Shown here: positions 48,299 through 61,200 of the stretch, in pieces
Layout of the letters: each line of letters opens with the position of its first letter
Numbering within the stretch: the stretch's first letter is position 1
Notes under the pieces: model-generated
Told to the model about the DNA's origin: nothing
Database searches by the model: none
What the model saw: only the letters and a program-made list of their open reading frames with translations
Translations under genes and position numbers: made by a program
DNA from: Anastatus disparis
Taxonomy: Eukaryota; Arthropoda; Insecta; Hymenoptera; Eupelmidae
DNA: 64,000 nucleotides
Direction of reading: 5' to 3'
NCBI GenBank assembly: GCA_017163975.1
Contig: JAFFSR010000004.1
Coordinates: 558,001-622,000, forward strand

Positions 48299-51200
48299 AT
48301 TTGTAATTATAAGGAAAATATTTCGTTATATAAAAATATAAGTAAAATTAAAATTCTAACGCTAAAAAATTTGAAAGTTAAGAGGATATCGTAGTTATCC
48401 TCTACTAATAATATTTTTATTCAAAGTTCATCAGTAAACGTGCGTCGAATCATATTCTTTCACTACAAAAAGAAAATTTATAAGATTGATCCTGAGTGCG
48501 GACAACTCAAGAAATTTATTAAAATATTACACATAAAAAGTTATGAACAAACTTTCAATTTATAGTACTTTGAGGTTAGGTTTATCGAGCTTGATATCTA
48601 ATTTTCATTCAAAGTTCATGAAAAAATAACAAGTCTAAGTGATTTTTTTTAACAAAAATGATTAAATTAATGTAGCTTTAACGCGGACAAGTCATTATAT
48701 TTGTTTAAATAGTCAATTTAAAAAGATATGAATCAGATAAAAAAAGCAAAAATCATGCAATATAATGTTACCAAAAAATCAACCCATTTTTACTTTATGT
48801 AATCAAATGAAATCATATTAAAAAATTAAGAAAATAAACTATATTGAGAAACAAAATGTTTTGATATTCTTTTTACTGTAGATTTTAATTTGAATCATTT
48901 TCTAAATAAAATACTTTCGTTCGATATTAATTCGTTATCAAAATAAAATGTATTAATTCGTTAATCAATCTATAACCATTTAAACTTCAGTCATTTGCTA
49001 AATCCAACACTCCACATTTAATAGTTACTCTTTTTCCCTCTCAAATATAACCACAATTACACCCATACAGCATAAATTTCTAATTAACCAATTAAAAAAA
49101 AAAAAAAGAAAATCTCGACATACAGGAGATAGCATCCACTAATGAAAACTCTGATAAAGTCATATGCTGCAAGCATGCTTCTATATCTTTAACAAGCCAT
49201 TATGACAGAAACGTGTCGTTTTCACCCAGGAGTGAGAGAGAAAGAGAGACGAGAAGCTAACTTCGATTTCGGATATCGATAATAGAAGAAGAGAGAGGTA
49301 AGCGTTAAACATCGTTTACCGATATATCGTATACATGCATATCAATACGTGCATATAAGCCAAGGTAAGAGAGGAAGAGAAAGGATAGTTAAAACGTAGG
49401 ACGTTATTTCGCTTATTTAACGAGCCATATCCTCTTTGCAAACTATTTTTTTTTTGTTTTGCTTTATGCGTTTAAATTTTGGAAACTATCTTTTTTGTAT
49501 AGATCCGTATTTTGATTTTTAGGTGATTGAATGTTTGGTAATCTTATTTTACAATGTTTAAACAAGTCAAATCTGATGAACAATTTTTACAATTTCTTTT
49601 TTTTTTAAATCTTATCATAGTTTAAGTTTTCTTCACTTTTGCAATAACAAAATTTTCATCTTCTATCTTGGACGAGTTTATTCTTTGTACATTTTCATTG
49701 AGAATTTATCGTGGATATTCGAGGGGGTGTGATATGCTAGGGAAAAGAGCAAAGTTTCGGGGAACTGGGCAAAATTTATCGCCTAAGCTTGGTTTATCGT
49801 TATTTTAGGAAGATTTACGGTGATGCATCTCTCCGTCTCTCTTTTACTCTCTCACTCGCTTTTCTGTTTCAGACTAGCCTTCGTTAGAGACTGTCATTAT
49901 TTTTTGTTGCTGATTCCTATGAAGGACGTAGAATACTCAAACTTTGTTTTTTCGTTTGACTTTTGCAAAACTAGTAGTCAAATAAAATAAATCAAATTTA
50001 AACCTTTTATATGGAAAAACTAATAATTTTAATTTTCTTTTTTGAAAGCTCATTTCTTTTAATGTTTAATTATGCATTATAATATTAGTGAAAATTTATG
50101 TTTATTTTTGATTAAATAATAATACAATAAAAATTATTTATAACGTTATTATTTTTTATCTATTTTTTCTAAATATTTGATTAAAATGTATAAAAAATTA
50201 GGAATAATTTAAAACAATACGATTTCCTCATTAAATACACCAAAAATTTTTGAAAAATTATTAACATTTATTTATCTTTTTAATCACATAAAATTTTTAG
50301 AACCAATAAGTAAAAGAAAACCAAAAAAAAAGAAAAAAAAATGAAAAAAATGTCTCTGTTAATTGACGATTTCCCTCCACTTAAAATCTACAAACGTTCG
50401 CATACAAGGTAATTTGCTAAGTCTCATTCCCTTGAAATTTTCATTTTCCTGACTAACGGTATAACGATCTCTCGGCCAACTTTTCCCAACCAAGCGCGCC
50501 CACCAGCAGCAGTGTAAGAGAGATAAAGATAGAAAAGGTAGAGAGAAAGTCCAAACATTAACGAATGCAAAGGAAAGCTAATTACTCGTTATCGAGTTTG
50601 CCACGAATTAGCGGACAATGAGGAGGAGAGTAAGAGAGAGAGAAAGAGGAGTGAGAAATTGTAGAAAGGGTTGACTTTCACTAGTGTAGACGCCTCGTCG
50701 CGTGGCTTTTACTAAATGCAGAAACTGAGTCGAAACTATTTAGGATCGATGACTTCTCTCGCTCCTTTTACCCATTGTGTTGAGAATTGAGAATCTTAAA
50801 TCTTACAAACTGGCCGAGCTTCTAAGAAGCTAAGATTCGATTGTTAATTAACGTATCAAAGAATGTTAAATCAAATTTATGATCTACTTTTAAATTTCAT
50901 GTAACGTCAAATTATTTTTTTTTATAAATATCTTGTTGGGATAATAAGAGCTTTTTAGTTTATAATTATTCTAATCTAAATAATTTCACAATTTAATAAT
51001 TGTTATTTTTTTGACGGATGAAAATAATTGCATTAAAATTATTCAATACTGATCTGGATTTAAAATTTTTATATTATCAAAAACGATAAATGAATTTGAA
51101 TTTCAGCATCTTAATAATGCAAGGTTAATGCTATACGAGATTTTTAATATTTTACTTTTTGTTATCATTATTTTTCATGTACAAAACAAATCAAATTAAA

Positions 51201-51639
51201 ATCAGTCAAACCAAAGAATATTTTAAACACATATTTATTTTTAATGTAGTATATCATTTTTAATGTTTTTGAAATAAGATTTTAAAAAGCCATTAAAAAA
51301 TCCATTATTTTTATTATTAAAAATATAATTTCTTTGAGAGAACAAAATACAATAAAAGAAAGCTATAAAATGCTACATTGAAAAAATGTATTTTAAATAA
51401 ATAATAAGTCTGTTGAGGTCATCAGTGTAAATAGAACAATGTTCAATAAATTTAAAAAAAAAATAATAAATCTTAAATAGCAAAATTTTTTTAGTCTTAT
51501 AATAATTATGTAACGTTAATAGGAATTCGAAAAAGGTGCAAATAAAGACAATACAATATTTATGTGTGTTATATTAGACAAATGTACAACATGAAGTCAA
51601 AATAAAAAAAAAATTAATTAATTATTTCTCAGATAGTTT
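48299..51639. other. AT-rich non-coding region
   Basis: No gene supported. GA-rich or CG-bearing islands occur at 49190-49400 and 50450-50780 (GCGCGCCCACCAGCAGCAG, GA runs). The rest is AT-rich. Confidence 0.55.
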
Positions 51640-51743
51640 ACTTACGATCGAAATATTCAAGTTCTCGTGAATGATTGCTATATAGTTATGATACTCACCT
51701 GAAACAAAGAAAAAAATAAGAAATTATTTAAAGTTAGATTAGT
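51640..51743 (-). other. Candidate recursive splice site (ratchet point) RP-B with short downstream donor
   Basis: On the minus strand, a branch-point-like CTAAC (complement of 51733-51737) lies about 35 nt upstream of the acceptor. Then comes a long pyrimidine tract (TTCTTATTTTTTTCTTTG), TTTCAG, and immediately GTGAGTATC. The junction is between 51699 and 51698. A consensus donor GTAAGT lies 53 nt downstream (complement of 51640-51645), so a 53-nt recursive-splicing exon could be defined. It is the stronger of the two such sites and shares GTTTCAGGTGAGTA exactly with the one at 14879-14892. The alternative is a normal 53-nt exon; one frame is open. Confidence 0.68.
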
Positions 51744-52354
51744 TTGGCTCAATAATTGTATAAAGGATAAGTGAAAATTCATGTTCAGTTAACTAAATAT
51801 TTAGAATACAAGACTGAAATGCACTTAGTTATCTTAAGTTATCAAGTTTTAACGAAGTGCCAAAGTTAGTTCAAGAAACTTTTGGTAATCCAGCTCTCGT
51901 TAAAGCTCGCGGCTAAAGACAATTGAGAAGGGATGAGTAGAAAAAAGAAAATACTGTTCAAGCTTCTAGATATCCATGAGTAGTTAAGAATATTAGGGAA
52001 TTCAATACTCCTGTATGGGAATTGAAAAAAGAAAGTTTTTTAGGGTTTTTGATCTGTTCGAAAATTTTAAAAGTAACCGAAAAATTTAATATCTTAAGGG
52101 ATTAAGGTACTTTGAGTTTTTGATGATTTTTAACTTTATTTTCGAAATTTATTTTTTGACTGATAGCTCTTTACAAATATTTGAAGTTCAAAGATTTTCA
52201 GCTTTCAACAAAATTTTCAAAAATGCTGATCGAAAAATTTTTTTGAATGGAAAAAATATATAACGTGTGCTTTATTTTTAAACTTTATCACATTAAAAAT
52301 TCTATAGATAAGTAACAAAAAAATACGCCGAAATAATGATATTGCAAGAGTCAC
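51744..52354. other. AT-rich non-coding stretch
   Basis: No gene or repeat recognised. Slightly less AT-rich near 51850-51920. Lies between RP-B and SINE copy B. Confidence 0.55.
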
Positions 52355-52555
52355 TTTTTTTTCTTTTATTTTAACGTCGCTATATTTATGTAATTATTAC
52401 AATGCTGATTAGCGGCGAAGGTCGTCAGTTTGTTTGTGAAAAAGGCACATGTAACGTACAGTGGTGCTTGTATAAATCAGCCGCGAGCGGGATTCGAACT
52501 CGGGACCTCGAGACTACGAATACATCGCTCTACCAAATGAGCTACTGACGACCTC
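52355..52555 (-). mobile_element. tRNA-derived SINE, family 2 copy B
   Basis: On the minus strand the head reads GTAGCTCATTTGGTAGAGCG (A-box region) and has a B box GGTTCGAA-like GAGTTCGAATCCC. The body (ATACAAGCACCACTGTA, ACATGTGCCTTTTTCACAAA) and a T-rich 3' end (A tail in the element's own orientation) follow. It is intact and matches copy A throughout. The tRNA-like head is close to a normal T arm but the rest is not a functional tRNA. No clear target duplication found by eye. Confidence 0.82.
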
Positions 52556-55500
52556 AAATATGACTTTTGATTGAAATTGTTTTAAGATGTATTAAATACA
52601 TAGTTTTTTCTCATAAAAGTATTCGTCTTTAGTGTGCAGCTTAAACCATCAAATACATAATTTTTAATATTTAAAAATTATTAAAATGAAATAACGCAAA
52701 ACTATTTTAATTATTTTTTTTTGTATAAAAATTAACATACACCATGATTTATTTAAATTGTTATGAACGTTAAATACATGCTCGTTATAGATTTAAAAAA
52801 TGTGAATAATTAGAAAAAAAGGAACCATAAGACATAAACATCAAAAAGTCCAAGATTTGAAATCTTTTGATATTTTAAGTGGATTATCCAATGTAAAAAT
52901 ATAGTATATATTCCTCCCGTGTAGCTTCGTTAACGAGTAAAATGCAAATCTGTACCTTGAGTAAGATCATTAGCATGAGACATCGCGAAATACGGGTAAA
53001 AAAAAGCTGTATTTCCTCTATTTTGCTCTTTTTTTTAAACTTTTTTTTTTCATTTCACGCAAAAGGGCAAGGGACAAGCATTTATACTTGCTCTTTAACG
53101 ATCCGTTGGTCTTTGCTAACCTTTTTCTTTTTTATTACTTTTTTTTTCTTTTTTACTTTGCATCTACTGGTGCAAGAGCAATATAGAAGAGAAAAATGAC
53201 GGTAAGGAGAAAAATTTGCGTTCGCAAAACTTGAATGTTGCAATTTCACTGTTATTTGTTGCTTAGTTATTAGATCGTTAATTATTTTTTGTTCAATACA
53301 AATTTTAATATTTTGACAAATTAAAAATAAAATAAAAACTTTTTAATTATCGATGTAAAGGAGTAAATTTTTAAATTGTTAAATTCTTTTGCTTTTACGA
53401 TTATGATTATCTTAATAAAGAAAAAAATTGCCAGAAATATTTATCTCTCAAAATATTTAAAACTGAATATTCAACGAATGAAATTCATTAAATTCTGAGC
53501 AATACTATTTTAATGAATGAATATAATAAAAGCATTATTATAAACAATAACTAATCTAAAAAAAGAATTTTTCAATTGTTAAAAATCCCCTACGTATCAC
53601 CATAAATTCATCTTTAAAAAAAAATTCCCATTGTCCATATTAATTAAGCATCCACTATCCAGGAAAAAATTTATTATTAAAAAAAGCGCATACATAAATT
53701 CGAGAGAAAAGGTTTGATGCTCTCGCAACACTTTAGCGTCGTTATCCGGTAATCGTGAACGGAAAAGCAAAAGAGGGAAAGAGAGCGAGAGAAAGAGAAC
53801 GATAGATGAGAAGAGAGTGAGAGAGAGAGGAATGATGTGGCGCTGTTTCCTGCCAAACTTTCTCTCTGTTAAAGCGTCCACATACACACACATATATATG
53901 TATATAAAGACACACATTCATGTGTTGAATGAAATTTAAAGTAAATAATGCAAGTTTAAATGCCCGTACAAGTTCGTTCCCTCTCTCTTTCCTTCCTCCA
54001 TCCTATACAATTTTCGTTGTATTTACAGGCACCTCTCGGTTTTGGGGACTTTATGGGGGGGTAACGGGGGGGCCTAGTGTAGCCGCTGGCACCTCTTTGT
54101 TTTGCTTATTTCCCTGAATGTATATAATGTGTAAATCTAACGTTCCTTTGATTTTTCCGGGAATACGCTTGACCAATTATTTTGTCATTTTCACTACTGA
54201 TTTAACGCGCTTGGTTAAAATTTATGTGGGTAGGAATATACTTTTTATTTATTTTTATTTTTTAAATAAAAAATATAAATTTAAAAAAAGAGCTACTTTT
54301 TCAAGCCCGTATAAAAAGTTTTTCAAGTACAATTATAACACGATGATGTAAAATGTCGAATTTCATTGTAAACATAATGGTTTTTTTATATATTGTTTAT
54401 TCACGAATTACAAAATATTTTTTAAATTGATATATTGCCACTTAATTAATTCTCTACAAAACAAAGATAATAATTTTCGAAAAAATCTGAATTCTGAATA
54501 TTACCTTTTGAACACCGTGCATAATGTCCTACTTTTGCGCATAGGGTTTTGAAAGTTAATTTTACACGCGAGCATGAAAATATTTTTATTGTTACTGAAA
54601 ATTGTGCACAAGTAAATGCAAAGAGAAATGTTCTTTATTTACAAGTAAATTTTTAATTATTTACTGTATTTGAATGTTAGAGAAAAATTTTTCACTAATT
54701 TAAAATGGAACGTAATACTTTTTATAAAAATGTGGTTAAGCAAGATCTTAGATACAATTTGATTTCAATAAATTACGCAATTTTATGTAAAAAGAAATTA
54801 AACATAAGCAATTTAAAGCGACAATTATAAATAATTATGTGTATGTAAATATAAATAATGATGATGAAATATTAATGAAAAAATCTTCCACAAGAATCCA
54901 TTATTTTCTATTTAAATTATAAGTTAGAGTCTGATGTTAATTGAGGTTTGCATTATTTCTAGTAAATTGCGCTGTGTATTTTATTGATAAAAGCTATTTT
55001 AATGCATCAGATTTAATATAAATCACGAAGAAAAAAAAGAGGTAAAGAAATTAAATCTCCATTTTATTTATTAATCAATAAATTACCTGTATTAATATAG
55101 AATTAAGTTTTCATCAAACCGTGTTATTATGCAATAAAAATCTCATCAGATTTTTCTTTGTAAATTTTTAATGATTTTATTGGTCAACCTTAATAGATTT
55201 AAATACAAAGTCACCCCTATTCATTTTTTTTATTTAACGTTTCTACCCTCGAGCACTTGCATGCGCACCTCGATTTTCCATTTACATACTTTTTATTTAC
55301 TAGCAGCACCCATTTTCAAAGTGCTCAACGTTGAGTGAAAAAAAGAGGGAGAACGAGAAAGAAAAAAAAAGCCGTAACCAATTCGACTATGTTGACTGAA
55401 CGAGTTGAAAGGTACGTTACAATGCTATATACACTCTAAAAAAATGGTAAAGTGTAATTTTTTACGCTTTTCATTTTTTCTTCTCTCTTTTCATGATTGA

Positions 55501-58000
55501 GCTGTTATTAATGGATTTTGAAATAATTATGTTTTGAGAATATAATTATGTTAGCGTATGAATGATTAGTTGAAAATCAAAAAATTGCATTTTTAAAATC
55601 GATTCCCAGCTGATTCAATTCATGTAACGTACGGCAACGGATTCCAATAATTAATTCAAAAAAACATTCTTACATACTTTTTTTTCGAAATGAAATGCAA
55701 ACACTTGAAAAATTTATGTTGAAAAGGCAAACTTTGTAATTACGTAGATGAAAATAAAACTTATTTTTCAAAAATAAAATTTTCTAGAGCTCTTGATGTG
55801 TAGAGTTTATTTTTTTTTTCAAAAAACTGCTATTTTTCAAGATATAGATAATCAAAAAAAAAACTTCGTTTTCTCCAGTAATAGTATCGTTCTATTCAAT
55901 GAAAAGTCGATATAAACAATGAAGAAAATGGAAGCACGCAACCAAGTGAAAAAGTACATGTTGAAATAAAACTCACAATGTTTTGTGTCCTTTTTACATC
56001 CGTTTTCTTTTTCCTCTTTTTTTTTAACCCTCTATTTTTTATTATTTCTTCCTTATTTTTTCTTTTACGCTGTTTATAAATTTTATTTCTCCTCGTTTTC
56101 AGGATTCCGTTTCATAAATATGAAAATATTGTAATTTCTTATGGATTTTAATAAGTTGCCCCCCTCTCGCGTAGTCGTTTTTATATTTTTCGAAGGAACT
56201 GGGCGTTGTTCTTTTATTTTATTTTGCTTTTTTTTATTGTACCAAAAAAAAAATTTCTCAACATTCTATTTTGTTTCGACTTTTTGAAGCTCACTAATTG
56301 TCTTTGATCTTGCTTCTGCCGCTGATCTTTTCGCTCTCGGCATAGAGACTCGTTTCTTCTGTTTCTGTTTATCTTTTTTTTGCTTTATTCATTCACCCTT
56401 TTGTGCATGCTACTCGTTTTTTTACCAGCCGTTAAGCATTTTTTCGGAGTGTCTCTTTTACCGTTTCTTTTATTTTTTTTTATTTTCCTTCTTTTTTTAA
56501 GGCTGTTTAAATGTTTTTTCCTTCGCTCTTTCTCACCGTCAACTCGTTTGTAAATTTTCTTTATTTATATTTTTTAACACATCTCTTTTTTGCATCAAGT
56601 GTTTAAAGAAATTTTCATATAAAAGGGTATTACATTTAACGAACCATATGACGCATATAATTGAAATAATATTTTTTAGTATGACATTTACTGATTTTTA
56701 CTTTTTGTATTAATTTAAAATTGATAAATATTCATTAAAATATTGCTTTAAATTTATTAAATTTGAGGGCAGTAAATTTTGAAATTTTGATACGCTTCGA
56801 TTGTTGAGCTCCATTTGTATATTAATTAAATTTCACCAACGCGAATGGAATTTACGTAAAATTATTTTCAAAAAATATTTTGATTTTAATACACGTAATT
56901 TTGATATTCAAAATAATTCTGATAGAATTAATTCGAGAATTTAAAATCAAAAAGTAATGTAATTGCTATATTTAATTATAAATATTCCCGTTTTTTTAAT
57001 GAATAGATTTTATTACTTTATTTACCAAAAAATCAAATTATACTTCAAAAAAGGGTAAAAAAATGTTCAACTCTGCACACAAATTAAACTAAAAATTAAC
57101 ACATTTTTCACTGTTCATACGAAATACTTTCGCCAAGTTCTCTCTTTTTTTGTTGCTATTTTTTTATTTTTCATCTTCCTCTAGGCTAGCTTTTGGATTT
57201 TACATAGATGTGTACACATATATATGTATACATGTTACAGGCTGCATAAAACATTCAAAGGGCTGTTTTTATTTCAGTGCGATTCAATGCATTCTATAGT
57301 GCCGACAGAGAGAAAAAAAAAGAAAAAAGAGAAAGAGAGTCAAAACCGAAGCGACCGGTTTGAAGTCATCGCCTGCATTTCAAATTGATGGATTTGCTCG
57401 GAGTGAAAAAAAAAGGATGGAAAAAAAGTGAAGCGAACGTTTTCTCTCGTGGCTGTTTCGGCGAACAGACTGCTGGGTTGATGCTGCGAACATGTTTTCT
57501 AGCGTAAAGAAAAATTTGAAATAGCGTTCATTGAGAGTTAGACTATTCTATCTTTTGGCTTCTTCTTTCCTTAGAATTTTGTTGTTTTTTAGATCTTTAG
57601 TTTACTTTTGAGAAAGTGAACTGAGGTTTGTCAAAATATAGCTTAAGAATGTTTGTTAACGAATTACGTTTAAGATGCGTATAGCGTATCAATTATGCAA
57701 ATCAATGTTTTAGGTTAATTGAAAAAAAATAAATAAATTGCTAATGGAGAAGGAACAATCAATACTGGATAGAAATCTAATGCAATCATTAAATTATGTA
57801 AAAAAAAAGAGAAAAAATTTGTCCACTTGCTACATTTTGTCATTCCGCAATTTTTCAGAATTTTCATGGCATCTATGTGTAAAATAAAAGAAGAAATAAA
57901 TTTTGAAATAAATATATACTGCGATTTGAGGTAATTTAATCTACTTTTGGATTTATATTAAGCTGTTGAATCATTGATGTTAATGTCACCTTCAATTTTA
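52556..58000. other. AT-rich non-coding region
   Basis: No gene supported. Notable content: a GA tract with small island (53700-53900), a G-run cluster (54043-54072), T-rich pyrimidine stretches (55980-56600) and a purine/CG island (57300-57490). ORFs are low complexity. Confidence 0.55.
54043..54072 (+). other. G-run cluster, quadruplex-capable
   Basis: GGGG, then two runs of seven G, with short spacers (ACTTTAT, TAAC). Four G tracts can be drawn from these runs, so a quadruplex is possible. A GGCACCTCT word flanks it on both sides (near 54028 and 54088), each followed by a T-rich stretch. Confidence 0.5.
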
Positions 58001-58235
58001 ATAAAATTATTTCGCAAGTGTAAGTACAGAGTGAGTAATCCTAATTTGCAATTTAGGAGCAGCATTTCTGTTGCGATTCTGTTATTCAGTCTTTGACGGA
58101 AGCTCTATTTGCAATCCTGATAAAATTCTGCTGCAAGCACAGTTGCAGAATAAGTATTCCTAATTTAAAATTTAACAGCTATATTCCTGTTGCAATTCTA
58201 TTGTTCAGTCTTCAACAAAAGTCTAATCTAAGATG
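58001..58235 (+). repeat. Two diverged tandem units of about 119 bp
   Basis: Unit 1 starts ATAAAATTATTTCGCAAGTG at 58001 and unit 2 starts ATAAAATTCTGCTGCAAGCA at 58120. Both continue with a TAATTT segment, CTGTTGC(G/A)ATTCT and GTTCAGTCTT-like words in the same order. Further fragments (TAATTCTGTTATAATCTAA) follow to about 58430. An 81-codon ORF crossing the units has no recognisable domain. An old tandem duplication or degenerate satellite. Confidence 0.6.
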
Positions 58236-61200
58236 CGTCAAATCCAAAAGCAAATTGCCATTTCCAAAATGCACTTCAGATGATGAAAGCCTGCTTCAAT
58301 ACTGCTGTGAAGTCATCATAGTACTGCACCTACTGTAATTCTGTTATAATCTAAATGCACGTGTAAATGAAAAATGGCAATCCCTCAAGTGCAATTTAAC
58401 TATAATTTTGCTTGAATTCTGTTGGTTTGAGTCCACGGCAATTGACGACCTATCAGAAATAAGGTTAATTGACGAAGTAGATGATTTAAGTTCTTCACGT
58501 TCGACATTGCATCAGCTTTTCAGACTGGCATGAAATATTAGTTATTACAAAAAAAGTATAAATTTAAAACAGGAGTCAAGATAATATATCATATTCAATT
58601 TCTAAAATAATTTAATTTTTTTTTCAAATTAGATTGTGATTTTTAAATTTTATAAATTTTAATTTAACATTATATAATTTATATTTGTATTTAAAATCTT
58701 TATGAATAATTGAGTTTGAATATCTTTTCCAATTATTAATTTATTGAAAAAAGATTTTCATCCAATTCGTTTAATATTATTCCAAATTTGCAATTTTCAG
58801 CTTTCAACTATCGCACATAATAAATGTATGTGTATATATGTATAAGCTCTCTCACGCTTTCGCGCATCTCGCGACCAGGTATTTATTTAATTATAGATTA
58901 ATTGAGGGGAACGATCGATCGACAGAACAAAATCAAAGCTTTACATAGCTTTCTCTCTCTCTCGATATTGCTCCAAGCGAATAGGTAACAGCGTTATATT
59001 ACCTCGTCGTATATACATATAGCTATGCAGATGAAGGGGTAAAGGAAAAGGGTAAGAGAGAGAGAGAGAGAGAGAGAAGCGATAGTTGAAGGGTTAGGTT
59101 GGATCGATTGCATAAAAGCAACGCATTCTATCGAATACTGTGAAACGTCAAATGCGTGAGATTCGCTTTATCGTCATGTATATTTATGAAAATATACATG
59201 AAACCTGTGTATATTGTTATAAATGTGCAACATTGTAAGCTTATAAATATATTTACGGACACGCATTCACGCATACCCAAACCTGCACTTAGCCACATGG
59301 TACGCATACTACGCATACTAATACACACGCACATACACACAAAAGTAAACTACAGATGCAGAAAAACACATCTACGTGCAAATAGAAATATATACACACA
59401 TACATTGACATACACATATGTATACATGAAACATACATAAACATTTTACATATGCATATACTTGAACTTAAAAGCACGTATGTTCACATATACGCTTCGA
59501 ATAAGTTCATGTTTGAAAGTCATTTCAGCTTTTATATATACTAACACGCTTTCACTTTTCAATTTCGATTGTGGAAAACTATAAAATTTTGCTTTGGGCT
59601 ATTGTTCGCAATTGATTTCATATAAATGTAAAAGGATACCTAAAAAAATTATGATAACATATAAATATTTTATAATATTCAATATTTACCGTAGAAAAGG
59701 TATATATTTACATTCAATCGTGCGCATGTTGATGTGTAATTTTATCTTTAAAAAAGAAAAAGTAGGAAAAAATTTTCAACTTGATTTTCTCACCAGATGG
59801 AAGGCAAAGCTCTACAGGAGCTTGCTCTTATACATGAAAGCCTATATGATCTCGGGAATTTACGTGTATGCAAGGAGGATTACGTATCATCCTCTTCATA
59901 TATCCTTACGAAAACACGTGTGAGTATATGTGTGTGAGTTTATATATGTATATATATCTTCTCAAACCTTATGTTTGCAACTGACGCTTTCTCCTCTTTC
60001 TGAAATCCTGTGTTTATTTGCGGTTAAACACTTCCTCGTTTGGGTGTCTGAATTAGCTTGGGGGCGTCAACGTCTCATTTTCCGAGAGTCTCTCTCCTCA
60101 ACACTATATACACTTTATATAATCATTACAGTTTACTCTCTTATTCTCTCTATAACTCGAAAAAAAAAGCTTTTAAATTTTTAGGATTGTATTATTTTCT
60201 TCTATTGTGAAAGCTCAATAGAATGTTTATTTTATAACTATAGAGAATAACTTTTTTTTATATAGGTTGGGTTGTAAAATAAACAAGTTTGATTGTTTAT
60301 TTTAAGAAGGAGGCCTTTACGAGTACTAACGTGTAAGCTATATTCGGAAAAGCCCCTGCAATTTCTACAAACGAATTGAAGTTCAACAAAGATTTCTCAG
60401 TATAATCTTGTTTTCTAGTATACACTTACCTCAAAAGCTTACAATCGACAGTGATAGCAGGTGGATTAGAAAGTTGTACGAAGAGATGAGGATTTAGAAA
60501 TTCACGTTTAACTTTAAATAATTATTTTTATAAAATATATATGTTAAATTATTCTTGTTTATATTGAAAATAAAAAAATATTTTCATGATTATACCGATT
60601 TTTTTATTTTTTATCGTAACATGTAGATTTACTTGTAAGTTAATTACTTGCGGAATGAAAAATCTATAAGGTTAGCATATTGATTTTTTTTCATGCTATA
60701 TTGTAAATTTTTTGCTGGATAAAGTTATATTATCAATTTTATTTATAAATACAAGTTGATGCAGCGTAGATAGAAAAAGTTTTTATTCAATAAAGAGTAA
60801 AATTTGTTAGGGAATTCAACATTCTAGTTTGATTCTTTTGCTTTTATTGGCATAGTCCCGATTAGAATTGTCAATAAAAACAAAAATAATTAAATATATT
60901 CGTACAAAGAAAAACTAGATGTATTTTAACTAAATATTTTTCATTACTATGGATACACTTACGATTTTATTTTTATAACAATTTAGTAGTTTTAATAAAG
61001 TTTCAGTTAGAAAAGAAACAGTTTATTCTAAAGAATAAAGTAAAAATTTGAAACAAAAAAGCTAAAGTATAGACTCTTTTTTATTATTACTTTGTTTTAA
61101 TTTTAATTTTTTCATATCAACGACCACTAAAGTAGAAATTGATAAAATATTAATTTAGCAGACGAAATATTTCTAAAATTTTATTTATTTAAAAAAAAAC

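Noticed and set aside
54060..54080. Second Helitron 3' end (GGGGGGGCCTAGT)
   Set aside because: CTAG followed by T is present, but no hairpin can form with the preceding G-only runs and no matching 5' end was seen.
59594..60184. 109- and 84-codon + strand ORFs
   Set aside because: No recognisable domain, no supporting splice or regulatory signal; composition like the surrounding DNA.
60420..60440. Minus-strand GAG fused to GTAAGTG
   Set aside because: The upstream sequence is not pyrimidine-rich; only the donor half fits.
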